64,000 bases of DNA, from NCBI RefSeq assembly GCF_003633895.1, contig NZ_RBID01000011.1, forward strand, positions 1-64,000. Direction: 5' to 3'. This document shows, piece after piece, positions 26,391 to 35,908 of this stretch. Position numbers and translations under genes: made by a program. The stretch comes from Vogesella indigofera (lineage in GTDB: Bacteria > Pseudomonadota > Gammaproteobacteria > Burkholderiales > Chromobacteriaceae). The number at the start of each line of letters is the position of its first letter. Position 1 is the first letter of the stretch. The notes under the pieces are model-generated. The model was not told where the DNA came from. It saw nothing but the letters and a program-made list of their open reading frames with translations, and searched no databases.

Positions 26391-28676
26391 ATGAACAAAC
26401 GCTTTCTTGTGGCGGCGCTTGCCGCCACTTTCCTGTCGCCGGTCTGGGCTGCCGACAGTTTTGTGATCAAGGATATTCGCGTTGAAGGTCTGCAGCGTAC
26501 CGAGCCCGGTACCGTATTCAGCTACCTTCCGCTCAAGGTGGGGGATACCTTCACCCAGCAGCAAGCCGCCGATGCCATCAAGGCCCTGTTCGCCACTGGC
26601 TTCTTCAACGACGTGCGCATCGAGACCGAGGGCGACGTGCTGATCCTGGCGGTCAGCGAGCGTCCGGTGATCGCGCAGTTGCAGATCAATGGCGCCAAGG
26701 AATTCAGCAAGGACCAGCTGGTCAAGGCGCTGAAAGACAACGGTCTCGCCGAGTCGCGCATCTTTGATCAGGGCCTGCTGGACCAGGCGGTACAGGAACT
26801 GAAACGCCAGTATTTCAGCAAGGGCAAGTACTCGGTGGAAATCCAGCCGCAGCTGACGCGATTGGAGCGTAACCGTGTGGCGGTGACACTGGATATCGTG
26901 GAAGGCATTACCGCCAAGATCCGCGATATCCGCATCGTCGGTGCCAAGGCGTTCGAACAGGACGAGCTGCTGGAGGAAATGGCGCTAACCCCGTCGGGCT
27001 GGCTGTCGTGGCTGTCGCGTTCCGACCAGTATTCGCGTCAGCAGCTGTCTGCCGACCTAGAGAAGCTGCGTGCCTTCTACCAGAACCAGGGTTACGTCGA
27101 GTTCAATATCGAATCGACACAGGTGGCGATCAGCGCAGACAAGAAGGACATGTTCGTCACCGTCAATATCCGCGAGGGCGAGCAGTTCCGTATTGCCGAT
27201 GTCCGTCTCGGCGGCGACCTGAAACTGCCGGAAGCCGAGCTGCGCAAGCTGCTGCTGGTGAAGCAGGGCGATCTGTTCAACCGTGAGCAGGTCAACGAAA
27301 CCGTGACCGCGCTGTCCGACCGGCTGGGTGCGGAAGGCTATGCCTTCGCCAACGTCAACGTCGCCCCGGAAGTGGACGCTAAGACCAAACAGGTGACGCT
27401 GACCTTCTTCGTCGACCCGGGTCGTCTCACCTCGGTACGCCGCGTCAGCATCGCCGGCAACACCCGTACCCGTGACGAGGTGATCCGCCGCGAGTTACGC
27501 CAGCTGGAAAGCGCGCAGTACAACGGCGAGGGCGTCAAGCGCAGCAAGGAACGTCTGGAGCTGCTCGGCTACTTCGAAAGCGTCAATATCGAAACCCCGC
27601 CGGTGGTCGATACCCCGGACCAGGTGGATATGAACGTGACGGTGAAGGAACGCCCGACCGGCTCCATCCAGGCCGGTGTCGGTTTTGCCCAGGGTGACGG
27701 CCTGCAGTTGAGCGCCTCGGTGTCGCAGGCAAACGTGCTGGGTTCCGGCAAGTCGCTGTCGGTCAGCTTTGCCAACGGCAAGACCAACAAGAACGCGTCG
27801 ATCTCGTTTACCGATCCGTACTACACCGTCGATGGCGTCAGCCTTGGCTACGACCTGTACAGCCGCAGCTACAATCCGCAAAAAGCGGACCGCGCACAGT
27901 ACAGTACCAAGACCACCGGTCTGGCCGCCCGCTTCGGCGTGCCGATCACCGAGTACGATCGTATCAGCTTCAGCTTCGGCGCTGAAAACACCACGATCAA
28001 GCTGTACGAAGACAGTCCGCAGCGCTACGAGGACTTTGTCGCGCAGTATGGTGCCAGCAACATGACCCTATTGGCCTCTGCCGGCTGGTCGCGTGATACC
28101 CGTGATAGCGCCTTGTGGCCGACGCGCGGTGCCAGCATGAGCGTGTACGCCGATGCCGGTCTGCCGGGCGGCGACATCCAGTATTACCGCCTGTCGCACA
28201 ACCAGACCTGGTTCTGGCCATTGTCGAAGAACTACACGCTGGCGTTGGGTGGCGAAATCGGCATGGCCAACGGCTATGGCCGGACCAGCCGCTTGCCGTT
28301 CTTCCAGAACTACTACATCGGCGGTATCGGCTCGGTGCGCGGCTACGACAACGGCAGCCTCGGCCCGCTGGACAGCAATGGCGACGCCCTGGGCGGTACC
28401 CGCAAGCTGTCCTTCTCGGCGGAACTGCTGTTCCCGTTCCCCGGCATGAAGGATAATCGCAGCCTGCGCAGCAGTGTGTTCTTCGATGGCGGCACGCTGT
28501 GGGATGACAAGGACACGTCGGTGACGGCATCCAGCGGCGCGCGCTACTCGACCGGTCTGGCACTGTCGTGGTTGTCGCCGGTGGGGCCGATGAAGTTCAG
28601 CTACGCGTTCCCGATTGGCAGCAAAGAAACCGACAAGTTGCAGCGCTTCCAGTTTACATTGGGGCAGGTTTTCTAA
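26391..28676 (+). CDS. bamA: outer membrane assembly factor BamA
   Basis: This 761-residue protein has a signal peptide (MNKRFLVAALAATFLSPVWA), five POTRA domains (about 22-420; the first begins FVIKDIRVEGLQRTEPGTVF) and a 16-strand barrel. The lid-loop motif IGGIGSVRGYDNGSLGP (the VRGF/Y motif) lies near residue 645, and the C-terminus ends LGQVF with the terminal aromatic. It inserts beta-barrel proteins, including the autotransporter encoded later in this window. The start is ATG 26391 because the signal peptide begins there; AGGA lies about 11 bases upstream. Confidence 0.97.
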   Translation: MNKRFLVAALAATFLSPVWAADSFVIKDIRVEGLQRTEPGTVFSYLPLKVGDTFTQQQAADAIKALFATGFFNDVRIETEGDVLILAVSERPVIAQLQINGAKEFSKDQLVKALKDNGLAESRIFDQGLLDQAVQELKRQYFSKGKYSVEIQPQLTRLERNRVAVTLDIVEGITAKIRDIRIVGAKAFEQDELLEEMALTPSGWLSWLSRSDQYSRQQLSADLEKLRAFYQNQGYVEFNIESTQVAISADKKDMFVTVNIREGEQFRIADVRLGGDLKLPEAELRKLLLVKQGDLFNREQVNETVTALSDRLGAEGYAFANVNVAPEVDAKTKQVTLTFFVDPGRLTSVRRVSIAGNTRTRDEVIRRELRQLESAQYNGEGVKRSKERLELLGYFESVNIETPPVVDTPDQVDMNVTVKERPTGSIQAGVGFAQGDGLQLSASVSQANVLGSGKSLSVSFANGKTNKNASISFTDPYYTVDGVSLGYDLYSRSYNPQKADRAQYSTKTTGLAARFGVPITEYDRISFSFGAENTTIKLYEDSPQRYEDFVAQYGASNMTLLASAGWSRDTRDSALWPTRGASMSVYADAGLPGGDIQYYRLSHNQTWFWPLSKNYTLALGGEIGMANGYGRTSRLPFFQNYYIGGIGSVRGYDNGSLGPLDSNGDALGGTRKLSFSAELLFPFPGMKDNRSLRSSVFFDGGTLWDDKDTSVTASSGARYSTGLALSWLSPVGPMKFSYAFPIGSKETDKLQRFQFTLGQVF

Positions 28677-28694
28677 GGATTCAGGGTGGCAAGA

Positions 28695-29180
28695 ATGATG
28701 CTGAAGGCAGTGCTTTGCAGTGTTGGGCTGATGCTGGCGATGCCGGCGTCGGCGGCCGACTTCAAGATGGGCTACGTCAACACCGAGCGCGTTTATCGCG
28801 AGGCGGCACCGGCGGTCAATGCCCAGAAAAAGCTGGAAAAGGAGTTCGCGGTACGCGAGGCGGATCTGAAGCGCCTGGCGGCCAAGGGCAAGGAGCTGGA
28901 AGCAGGCATCGCCCGCAACAAGGTGCCGGAAGCCGAGCGCAAGGCGATGGAGCGTGATCTGGCCGCGACCGAGCGCGAGTATGCCGCCAAGATGCGCGAC
29001 TTCCGCGACGACCTGAACCAGCGCCGCAACGAGGAGTTCGCGTCGGTGCAGGAACGGGCCAATCGCATCATCAAGACCATCGCCGATCGCGAGCAGTACG
29101 ACGTGATCCTGCAGGATGTGGTGTACGTCAGCCCCAGGCACGACATTACCGGCAAGGTCCTGAAAGAACTGGAAAAGTAA
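28695..29180 (+). CDS. skp: periplasmic chaperone Skp (OmpH family)
   Basis: This roughly 161-residue protein has a signal peptide (MMLKAVLCSVGLMLAMPASA) and the Skp body: KMGYVNTERVYREAAPA, then long charged helices (coiled coil, residues about 45-120), then YDVILQDVVYVSPRHDITG. The trimer carries unfolded outer membrane proteins to BamA. ATG 28695 is used; GTG 28686 in frame has AAGGA six bases upstream and is a credible alternative, adding three residues. It starts shortly after bamA, and a strong terminator-like hairpin follows. Confidence 0.93.
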   Translation: MMLKAVLCSVGLMLAMPASAADFKMGYVNTERVYREAAPAVNAQKKLEKEFAVREADLKRLAAKGKELEAGIARNKVPEAERKAMERDLAATEREYAAKMRDFRDDLNQRRNEEFASVQERANRIIKTIADREQYDVILQDVVYVSPRHDITGKVLKELEK

Positions 29181-29204
29181 ACCGGCACCGTCCGCCTTGT
29201 TACC

Positions 29205-29233
29205 TGAAGCCGACTCGCGTCGGCTTCATTTTT
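29205..29233 (+). terminator. intrinsic terminator between skp and lpxD
   Basis: A 10-bp perfect stem TGAAGCCGAC/GTCGGCTTCA with a TCGC loop (29205-29228) runs directly into TTTTT (29229-29233). The T-run abuts the first possible lpxD start codon, so it lies within a gene cluster that is usually one operon. Confidence 0.8.
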
Positions 29234-29243
29234 GATGCATACC

Positions 29244-30278
29244 ATGAAACTATCTGCAATTGTGGCCGCCCTGGGCGGCGAGCTGCGTGGCGACGATCGC
29301 GAGATCCAGCGCCTGGCGCCGATGGATGAGGCCGGGGCGAGTGACATCACCTTCCTGGCCAATCCCAAGTATCGCAGCCAGCTGGCGTCCAGCGCAGCTG
29401 CGGCGGTGATCGTGAAGCCGGCGCTGGCGGAAGAGGCGGCCAAGGTTGGCCGCAGCCTGATCCTGGCGGCGGATCCGTACCTGTATTTTGCCAAGGTGGC
29501 GCGGCTGTTCAGCCCGCTGCCGCTGGCGCGTGGCGGCGTGCACCCGCGTGCGGTGGTGGCCGACGGCTGCCGCATCGCCGCCAGCAGCGAAGTGCGCGAG
29601 CTGGTCAGCATCGGCCGCAACGTGACTATCGGCGAGCGCTGCATCCTGCATCCCGGCGTGGTGCTCGGTGACGATGTCTGCCTCGGCGACGACGTGGTGC
29701 TCTATCCCAATGTGGTCATCTATCATGGCTGCCGTCTTGGCTCGCGGGTGATGGTGCACGCCGGCGCGGTGATCGGCGCCGACGGCTTTGGCCTCGCCTG
29801 GAACAGCGACCGCTGGTTCAAAATCCCGCAAACCGGCGTGGTGGTGATTGCCGACGACGTCGAAATCGGCGCCAATACCACTATCGACCGTGGCGCGCTG
29901 TCCGATACCGTGATCGGCGAGGGCGCCAAGCTCGACAACCAGATCCAGATTGCCCACAACGTGACGGTCGGCGCCCACACCGCGATGGCCGGTTGCGCCG
30001 CGGTGGCAGGCAGCACCCGCATCGGTGCGCGCTGCACCATCGGTGGTGCGGCACGTATCATCGGCCATCTGGAGATTGCCGACGGCACTCATGTCGGCGC
30101 TGGTACCCTGATTTCCAAATCCATCCGCAAGGCGGATGCCTACACCGCGGTCTACCCGATGGCGACGCACAAGGAGTGGCTGGCCAATGCCGCCCATGTC
30201 CGTCATCTGGACGACCTGGTGACCCGTGTCAAACAACTTGAAAAAGCGCTGAGCACAGCGCAACAGAACAAGGACTGA
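29244..30278 (+). CDS. lpxD: UDP-3-O-acylglucosamine N-acyltransferase
   Basis: This protein of about 344 residues has an N-terminal uridine-binding domain ([32 protein letters not shown]), a left-handed beta-helix of hexapeptide repeats (about 105-300), the catalytic His in [17 protein letters not shown], and a C-terminal helix. It adds the N-linked hydroxyacyl chain in lipid A synthesis. ATG 29244 is used; ATG 29235 is an alternative. Neither has a Shine-Dalgarno because the upstream bases form a terminator hairpin, which is unusual. GTTGGCCGC occurs at 29445. Confidence 0.95.
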   Translation: MKLSAIVAALGGELRGDDREIQRLAPMDEAGASDITFLANPKYRSQLASSAAAAVIVKPALAEEAAKVGRSLILAADPYLYFAKVARLFSPLPLARGGVHPRAVVADGCRIAASSEVRELVSIGRNVTIGERCILHPGVVLGDDVCLGDDVVLYPNVVIYHGCRLGSRVMVHAGAVIGADGFGLAWNSDRWFKIPQTGVVVIADDVEIGANTTIDRGALSDTVIGEGAKLDNQIQIAHNVTVGAHTAMAGCAAVAGSTRIGARCTIGGAARIIGHLEIADGTHVGAGTLISKSIRKADAYTAVYPMATHKEWLANAAHVRHLDDLVTRVKQLEKALSTAQQNKD

Positions 30279-30283
30279 ACAGA

Positions 30284-30754
30284 ATGACTGAAGCCGTATC
30301 TGCCGAAAACTGCGCCGTATCGATCGATGTACGCGAGATCATGCGTTACCTGCCGCACCGTTACCCGTTCCTGCTGGTAGACCGCGTCACCGAGTTCGAG
30401 GCCAACAAGCGCATCAAGGCGCTGAAGAACGTCACCATCAACGAGCCATTCTTCATGGGCCACTTCGAGCAGTATCCGGTGATGCCGGGCGTGCTGATCA
30501 TCGAGGCGCTGGCGCAGGCCGCCGGCATCCTGTCGATCCGCAGCGTTGGTGAGCGTCCGGAAAACGAGCTGTACTTCTTCGTCGGCATCGACAGCGCACG
30601 CTTCAAGCGCCAGGTGGTGCCGGGCGACCAGCTGGTGCTGGAAGTGGAACAGCTGTCGATGAAGCGCGGCATTGCCAAATACAACGCCCGTGCCCTGGTC
30701 GACGGCCAGGTGGCGTGCGAGGCGCAGATCATGTGCGCAAAACGCGAGGTCTAA
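30284..30754 (+). CDS. fabZ: 3-hydroxyacyl-ACP dehydratase FabZ
   Basis: This 156-residue hotdog-fold protein shows the catalytic His in [14 protein letters not shown] and the catalytic Glu in [15 protein letters not shown], with [13 protein letters not shown] between. It dehydrates beta-hydroxyacyl-ACP in fatty acid elongation and competes with LpxA/LpxD for hydroxyacyl-ACP, so its placement between lpxD and lpxA is functional. It starts 5 bases after lpxD and ends 2 bases before lpxA. Confidence 0.97.
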   Translation: MTEAVSAENCAVSIDVREIMRYLPHRYPFLLVDRVTEFEANKRIKALKNVTINEPFFMGHFEQYPVMPGVLIIEALAQAAGILSIRSVGERPENELYFFVGIDSARFKRQVVPGDQLVLEVEQLSMKRGIAKYNARALVDGQVACEAQIMCAKREV

Positions 30755-30756
30755 GC

Positions 30757-31533
30757 ATGGCCATTCATCCGACTGCCATCATCGCTGACGGGGCGCAGAT
30801 TGCCCCCAATGTCGAAATCGGCGCATACAGCATCATCGGCGCCAATGTCAGCATCGACAGCGGCACCTGGGTCGGCCCGCACGTGGTGATCGAAGGCCAT
30901 ACCCGCATCGGCAAGAACAACCGCATTTTCCAGTTCTGCTCGCTGGGAGCGATGCCGCAGGACAAGAAGTACGCGGGCGAGCCGACACGGCTGGAAATCG
31001 GCGACAACAACACCATCCGCGAATTCTGCACCTTCAACATCGGCACCGCGCAGGATGGCGGCGTGACCCGCATCGGCAACGACAACTGGATCATGGCCTA
31101 TGTCCATCTGGCGCACGACTGCCAGGTCGGTAACCACACCATCTTCGCCAACAACGCGACGCTGGCCGGCCACGTGCACATCGGTGACTGGGTGATTCTG
31201 GGCGGCTTCACCAGCGTGCACCAGTTCTGCCATATCGGCGCCCATGCCATGACCGCGTTCTCCAGCGCGGTGGCGCAGGACGTGCCGCCGTATGTGATGG
31301 CACACGGCAACCGTGCGGTACCGTCCGGCATCAATGCCGAGGGCCTCAAGCGCCGCGGCTTTACCGCCGAGCAGATCCGCAACATCCGCAACGCCTACAA
31401 GTCGCTGTATCGCAAGGGCTTGTCGTTTGACGAGGCCAAGGCCGAGATCACGGCGCAGGCGGCGGAAGGCCGGGACGAGCTGGCGCTGTTCGTGCAATTC
31501 TTCGACACCGCAGGCCGGGGCATCATCCGTTAA
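30757..31533 (+). CDS. lpxA: UDP-N-acetylglucosamine O-acyltransferase
   Basis: This 258-residue protein is a hexapeptide left-handed beta-helix ([20 protein letters not shown] onward) with the catalytic His region [20 protein letters not shown] and a C-terminal helical cap ([20 protein letters not shown]). It performs the first step of lipid A synthesis. ATG 30757 starts 2 bases after fabZ; lpxB follows after 2 bases. Confidence 0.97.
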   Translation: MAIHPTAIIADGAQIAPNVEIGAYSIIGANVSIDSGTWVGPHVVIEGHTRIGKNNRIFQFCSLGAMPQDKKYAGEPTRLEIGDNNTIREFCTFNIGTAQDGGVTRIGNDNWIMAYVHLAHDCQVGNHTIFANNATLAGHVHIGDWVILGGFTSVHQFCHIGAHAMTAFSSAVAQDVPPYVMAHGNRAVPSGINAEGLKRRGFTAEQIRNIRNAYKSLYRKGLSFDEAKAEITAQAAEGRDELALFVQFFDTAGRGIIR

Positions 31534-31535
31534 CC

Positions 31536-32705
31536 ATGACTGAAAAGCTGTTTGCCCGTCCGGCCAAGCTCAAGGTCGCCATGGTGGCTGGCGAAGCCTC
31601 CGGCGACCTGCTCGGCGCCCACCTGATGGATGCGTTGAAAGCGGCGCATCCCGACATCGCCTTCGCCGGCATCGGCGGCCCGCGCATGCTGGCGCGCGGC
31701 TTTGTCAGCCAAGTGTCGCAGGAGCGGCTGGCGGTGCGCGGTTATGTCGAGGTGTTGTCGCGCCTGCCCGAGCTGCTGCGCATCCGTCGTCGCCTGCGCG
31801 ACACCCTGCTGGCGGAAAAACCGGACGTGTTCATCGGCATCGACGCGCCGGACTTCAACCTGCAGCTGGAAAAATGGCTGAAGCAGGCCGGCATCCCCAC
31901 CGCGCACTATGTCAGTCCGTCGGTGTGGGCGTGGCGGCCGGAGCGGGTGGTGAAGATCGGCGAGTCGGCGGATCAGGTGCTGTGCCTGTTCCCGATGGAA
32001 AAGCCGCTGTACGACGCCGCTGGCGTCAACGCCACCTTTGTCGGCCATCCGCTGGCCGGCGAGATCGCGATGCAGCCGGACCGCGAGGCGATGCGCGACC
32101 AGCTCGGCCTGCCGCGCGACGTGCCGGTGTTTGCCTTGCTGCCGGGCAGCCGCAAGAGCGAGCTGGACTACATGGGCGGGCTGTACATCGAGACCGCGCG
32201 CCTGCTGTTGCAGCAGTTTCCCGATGCGCAATTCCTGGTACCGCTGGCGACGCGGCCAACCCTGGACCAGTTCGACCGCCTGCTGTCCGAGCACAAGGCG
32301 TGGGACCTGCCGATCCGCAAGCTGATCGGCCACGCGCAGATGGCGATGATCGCCGCCGACGTGGTGCTGGTCACCAGCGGTACCGCGACGCTGGAAGTGG
32401 CGCTGACCAAACGGCCGATGGTGATCAGCTACAAGCTGTCGTGGCTGACCTACCAGCTGGTCAAGCGCAAGCTGAAGCTGCCCTACGTCGGGCTGCCCAA
32501 TATCCTCGCCAAGCGCTTCGTGGTGCCGGAGCTGCTGCAGCACGAGGCGACGCCGGCCAAGCTGGCCGCGGCGGTGGCCAACCTGTACCAGAACACCGAG
32601 GCACGCGACGAGGTGATCAGCACCTTCACCGAGCTGCATCGCTCGCTGCAGCAGGATTCGGCGCGCCTGGCGGCGCAGGCCATCCTCAAGTTGGCCGCAT
32701 GCTGA
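31536..32705 (+). CDS. lpxB: lipid A disaccharide synthase
   Basis: This 389-residue glycosyltransferase (GT19) has [19 protein letters not shown] at the start, [54 protein letters not shown], and the nucleotide-binding segment [19 protein letters not shown] near residue 285. It joins UDP-diacylglucosamine and lipid X on the inner face of the inner membrane. Its stop overlaps the rnhB start by 7 bases, indicating translational coupling. Confidence 0.97.
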   Translation: MTEKLFARPAKLKVAMVAGEASGDLLGAHLMDALKAAHPDIAFAGIGGPRMLARGFVSQVSQERLAVRGYVEVLSRLPELLRIRRRLRDTLLAEKPDVFIGIDAPDFNLQLEKWLKQAGIPTAHYVSPSVWAWRPERVVKIGESADQVLCLFPMEKPLYDAAGVNATFVGHPLAGEIAMQPDREAMRDQLGLPRDVPVFALLPGSRKSELDYMGGLYIETARLLLQQFPDAQFLVPLATRPTLDQFDRLLSEHKAWDLPIRKLIGHAQMAMIAADVVLVTSGTATLEVALTKRPMVISYKLSWLTYQLVKRKLKLPYVGLPNILAKRFVVPELLQHEATPAKLAAAVANLYQNTEARDEVISTFTELHRSLQQDSARLAAQAILKLAAC

Positions 32706-33283
32706 TCTGTGGCGTGGACGAGGCCGGGCGCGGGCCGCTGATCGGCTCGGTGTTCACCGCCGCGGTGATCCTCGATCCGGCGCGGCCGATCGCCGGCCTC
32801 GCCGACTCCAAGAAGCTGAGCGAAGCCCGGCGCGAGGCGCTGGCGCTGGAAATCAAGGACAAGGCGCTGGCCTGGCACATCGCCTTCGCCTCCGCCGCCG
32901 AGATCGACCAGCTGAACATCTTCCAGGCCACCATGCTGGCGATGGTGCGCGCCGTCGACGGCCTGGCGATCACGCCGGGCAAGGTGCTGATCGATGGCAA
33001 CAAGATCCCGAAGACGCTGACGCTGCCGGCGGAAGCCATCGTCAAGGGCGACGCCAAGGTGCAGGAAATCTCCGCCGCCTCAATCCTGGCCAAGACCGCG
33101 CGCGATGCGGAAATGATCGCGCTCGACCGCCTGCATCCGCAGTATGGCTTCGCCCGCCACAAGGGCTATCCCACCGCCGAGCACCTGAAAGCCTTGCAGG
33201 AGACTGGGGTGCTGGCCGAGCACCGCCGCAGCTTTGCCCCGGTGCGCGAGGCGCTGGGGCTGGCACAGGGCAGCCTGTTCTAA
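32699..33283 (+). CDS. rnhB: ribonuclease HII
   Basis: This 194-residue protein starts [18 protein letters not shown], with the first catalytic Asp-Glu pair in the DEAGRG motif. It has [13 protein letters not shown], the later Asp in VLIDGNKIP, and [12 protein letters not shown]. It removes ribonucleotides and RNA primers from DNA. The ATG at 32699 overlaps the end of lpxB and is fused to a GTTGGCCGC motif (32690-32698). The stop TAA is itself part of another motif copy at 33285. Confidence 0.96.
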   Translation: MLICGVDEAGRGPLIGSVFTAAVILDPARPIAGLADSKKLSEARREALALEIKDKALAWHIAFASAAEIDQLNIFQATMLAMVRAVDGLAITPGKVLIDGNKIPKTLTLPAEAIVKGDAKVQEISAASILAKTARDAEMIALDRLHPQYGFARHKGYPTAEHLKALQETGVLAEHRRSFAPVREALGLAQGSLF

Positions 33284-33293
33284 GGTTGGCCGC

Positions 33294-33779
33294 ATGCGCA
33301 AGACCAGTTTTCCGCCCGTCGTTGACGCCGATACCCGCCTGTTGATCCTCGGCTCGCTGCCGGGTGATGCCTCGCTGGCGGCGGCGCAGTACTACGCCCA
33401 CCCGCGCAACCAGTTCTGGCGGCTGCTGTCGGCGCTCGGCGCGGTGGAGCTGACCGAGCTGGCCTACCCGCAGCGGCTGGCGGCACTGCAGGCGCTGGGC
33501 ATCGGCTTGTGGGACGTGGTGGCCTCGGCGCAGCGCCGCGGCAGCCTCGACAGCGACATCCGCGAGGTGGCACTCAATCCGCTGACCGAGCTGCTGGCAA
33601 CGCTGCCGGCGCTGCAGGCGGTGGCCTTCAACGGCAAGACCGCTGCCAAGGCGGCGCCAACCCTGGTCGCCAGCGACCTCGACATCCTGCTGCTGCCGTC
33701 GTCCAGCCCGGCGCTGACCACGCCGTTCGAGAAAAAACTTGCCGAGTGGCAAGTGCTTGGCCGATATATCCTTCAATAA
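33294..33779 (+). CDS. hypoxanthine-DNA glycosylase (UDG family 6 type)
   Basis: This 161-residue protein has a uracil-DNA-glycosylase fold. The active-site segment LILGSLPGDASLAAAQYYAH then PRNQFWRLL near residues 15-40 and the later LLPSSSPA loop match the DNA-deoxyinosine glycosylase (family 6) group. It would excise hypoxanthine from deaminated DNA. The ATG at 33294 follows rnhB by 10 bases, and the gap consists almost entirely of one AAGGTTGGCCGCA motif, so no conventional Shine-Dalgarno is present. A DNA-repair gene next to rnhB is a sensible pairing. Confidence 0.83.
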   Translation: MRKTSFPPVVDADTRLLILGSLPGDASLAAAQYYAHPRNQFWRLLSALGAVELTELAYPQRLAALQALGIGLWDVVASAQRRGSLDSDIREVALNPLTELLATLPALQAVAFNGKTAAKAAPTLVASDLDILLLPSSSPALTTPFEKKLAEWQVLGRYILQ

Positions 33780-33820
33780 TCAACCCGTTGCCGTACGCGC
33801 GGCGGGCCGGGAGGAAGGTC

Positions 33821-34033
33821 ATGAACCACTACTGCATCTGGTTTGTCAGTCCCGATGATGCCGCCACCCGTCGTGCCGAGGTGACGCTGGACGGCACCAT
33901 CCACAGCCATCGCGTGCTGGAGGAGATTGAGGCGCGCATCGCGCGCGATTGCGGCCTCAGCACCATCCTGATTACCCACTGGCAGCGCTTCGAGGAACCG
34001 CCGGCGACGCTGCCGCTGGAGCGCGCCGCCTGA
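33821..34033 (+). CDS. 70-residue conserved-looking small protein
   Basis: A short ORF with a very strong ribosome site (GGAGGAAGG, 33810-33818) before ATG 33821 encodes MNHYCIWFVSPDDAATRRAE through THWQRFEEPPATLPLERAA. It has no signal peptide or membrane helix and is predicted alpha/beta. I do not recognise its family. It lies between the glycosylase gene and moeA; a 6-bp hairpin TCCGCC/GGCGGA follows its stop. Confidence 0.65.
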   Translation: MNHYCIWFVSPDDAATRRAEVTLDGTIHSHRVLEEIEARIARDCGLSTILITHWQRFEEPPATLPLERAA

Positions 34034-34107
34034 TCCGCCAAGCGGCGGATGTCCGCCTCGCCGTGTCTGTGAGAAGATGCGGCTTTCTCTTGTTCCGGTT
34101 TCCCATC

Positions 34108-35295
34108 ATGCAAACAGTTGACCAAACCCGTGACTGGCTGCTTTCGCGTGCCCGTGTCGTCGATGCCATCGAGCAGGTGCCGCTGCTGGACGCTGCCGGT
34201 CGCGTGCTGGCGCGCGAGCTGGTCTCGCCACTGGACGTACCACCCCATGACAACAGCGCGATGGACGGCTACGCCGTGCGCGCCGCCGATGCGGCCAACG
34301 TTTTGCCGGTCAGCCAGCGCATCCCGGCCGGCGCCGTGCCGCAGGCACTGGCCGCCGCCAGCGCGGCGCGCATCTTTACCGGCGCGGTGATCCCGCCGCA
34401 GGCCGACGCGGTGGTGATGCAGGAGCAGGCCGAGGTGCAGGCGGACGGTAGCGTGCTGTTCACCGCGCCGGTACGCATCGGGCAGAACATCCGCCGCCGC
34501 GGCGAGGACATCGCCGTCGGCCAGCTGGTGCTGGCCTGCGGCCAACGTTTGCGCGATGCCGACCTCGGCGTCGCTGCCGCCATCGGCCAGCCGCAGCTGG
34601 CGGTGTTCCGCCGCCTGAAGGTGGCGGTGTTCTTCACCGGTGACGAGCTGGTGGAGCCGGGCGAAGCAGCGCCGGCCGGCAAGATCTACAACTCCAACCG
34701 CTACTGGCTTGTGCCGGCGCTGCGCCAGCTCGGCTGCGAGGTGATTGATCTGGGTATCATCGCCGACCGGCTGGACGCCACCCGCGCCGCGCTGCGCGAT
34801 GCCGCCGCGCGGGCCGACGTGGTGATGACCTGCGGCGGGGTGTCGGTGGGGGAGGAGGATCACGTCAAGGCGGCGGTAGAGGCCGAGGGCGAGCTGCAGC
34901 TGTGGAAGATCGCGATCAAGCCGGGCAAGCCGCTGGCCAGTGGCCGCATCGGCGACGCCGACTTCATCGGGCTGCCCGGCAATCCGGTGTCCGGTTACGT
35001 CACCTTTGCGGTGCTGGTGCGCGATTTCCTGCGCGCGCGCATGGGCGAGACGGTGCAAGGTTGGCCACAGCCGCGCCTGCTGCCGGCCGCCTTCGACTGG
35101 CTCAAGCCGGACCAGAAGCGCGAGGAATTCCTGCGCGTGCGCATCGTGACGCAGGACGGCCAGCAGCAGCTGCAGCGTTTCGGCAACCAGGGGTCCGGGG
35201 TGCTGACTTCCTGCGCCTGGGCCGATGGCCTGGTGCGCCTGCAGCCGGGGCAGAGCGTGCAGCCGGGTGACCTGTTGCCGGTGTATCCGCTGTGA
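34108..35295 (+). CDS. moeA: molybdopterin molybdenumtransferase MoeA
   Basis: This 395-residue protein shows the MoeA landmarks: PPHDNSAMDGYAVRAAD near residue 50, ARIFTGAVIPPQADAVVMQE, IRRRGEDI, VAVFFTGDELVEPG near 180, the molybdate/MPT loop MTCGGVSVGEEDHVK, and GLPGNPVSGYVTF near 295. It inserts molybdate into adenylated molybdopterin. The start is ATG 34108 (MQTVDQTRDW); in-frame upstream sequence overlaps the previous ORF. Two GCGGCCAAC motifs lie inside (34291, 34538). Its TGA overlaps the GTG start of the ferredoxin gene. Confidence 0.95.
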   Translation: MQTVDQTRDWLLSRARVVDAIEQVPLLDAAGRVLARELVSPLDVPPHDNSAMDGYAVRAADAANVLPVSQRIPAGAVPQALAAASAARIFTGAVIPPQADAVVMQEQAEVQADGSVLFTAPVRIGQNIRRRGEDIAVGQLVLACGQRLRDADLGVAAAIGQPQLAVFRRLKVAVFFTGDELVEPGEAAPAGKIYNSNRYWLVPALRQLGCEVIDLGIIADRLDATRAALRDAAARADVVMTCGGVSVGEEDHVKAAVEAEGELQLWKIAIKPGKPLASGRIGDADFIGLPGNPVSGYVTFAVLVRDFLRARMGETVQGWPQPRLLPAAFDWLKPDQKREEFLRVRIVTQDGQQQLQRFGNQGSGVLTSCAWADGLVRLQPGQSVQPGDLLPVYPL

Positions 35296-35636
35296 CCACG
35301 CTGCAATTCCTGCGCGACGGGCAGCCGCTGGCCGAGGTCGACGCCAGCGCCGGCGACCTGCTGATCGACGTGGCGCGTTTTCACGAGGTGCCGCTGCACT
35401 GGCGCTGCGGGCAGGGCACCTGTGGCACCTGCGCGGTGCACATCGCGCACGCCGGCCAGCCGGCCACGGTCAAGGTTGGCCGCAAGGAGCGCAACGTGCT
35501 GCTGCGCGCCGGCTTGATCGACGCCGCGCAGGCGGCGGCCGACACCTGGCCGGACACGCCGCAGACGGTGCGGCTGGCCTGTCATCTGCTGGTCACTGAT
35601 GCGCCGTGGCAGGTCACGCTGCCGCAAGATAGTTAA
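35292..35636 (+). CDS. [2Fe-2S] ferredoxin-like protein
   Basis: This 114-residue plant-type ferredoxin domain has cluster ligands in WRCGQGTCGTCAVHI (Cys-x4-Cys-x2-Cys) and a distal Cys in RLACHLL, the standard spacing. It starts at GTG 35292, overlapping the moeA stop (GTGA), so it is translationally coupled. It probably transfers electrons in the cytoplasm; the partner is unknown, and coupling with moeA hints at molybdoenzyme metabolism, which is inference. One GTTGGCCGC motif lies within (35475). Confidence 0.87.
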   Translation: MTTLQFLRDGQPLAEVDASAGDLLIDVARFHEVPLHWRCGQGTCGTCAVHIAHAGQPATVKVGRKERNVLLRAGLIDAAQAAADTWPDTPQTVRLACHLLVTDAPWQVTLPQDS

Positions 35637-35650
35637 GCCGCTGCCACCAA

Positions 35651-35677
35651 AGCCGCGTACAATGCGCGGCTGTTTTT
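35651..35677 (+). terminator. intrinsic terminator after ferredoxin gene
   Basis: The stem AGCCGCG/CGCGGCT (35651-35657 with 35665-35671) is followed by GTTTTTA. The loop includes TACAAT, a -10-like hexamer, so the same site may also hold the promoter of the next small gene. Confidence 0.75.
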
Positions 35678-35704
35678 ATGTTGACGATTCAAGAGGATAC
35701 GGCG

Positions 35705-35908
35705 ATGGCCAAGAAAAAAGACCACGATCTGGACGACGAAACCCTAGCACTGCTGGCCTGGTGCGAAGAAGTCGAAGGCTTCCTGGTAGCCGGTGGTGCC
35801 ACCCTGGCGCAGGCGCAGGAACACATCGAAGAGCAGGCCGAGTGGTTTACCGACCAGTTCTACGACGGCCTGAGCCCGGAAGAAGCCGCCAAGGCGGCGC
35901 TGGCATGA
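35705..35908 (+). CDS. 67-residue acidic protein of unknown function
   Basis: The ORF starts MAKKKDHDLDDETLALLAW, has a ribosome site AGAGGA upstream, and ends DGLSPEEAAKAALA. It is helical and strongly acidic after the first residues and has no membrane segment. Its stop overlaps the exonuclease start (ATGA), so the two are translationally coupled; a role with that exonuclease is possible. I know no named family for it. Confidence 0.7.
   Translation: MAKKKDHDLDDETLALLAWCEEVEGFLVAGGATLAQAQEHIEEQAEWFTDQFYDGLSPEEAAKAALA

Noticed and set aside
32086-32690. In-frame upstream extension of rnhB covering lpxB
   Set aside because: The open frame simply lacks stops in GC-rich DNA; the DEAGRG motif and alignment length place the true start at 32699.
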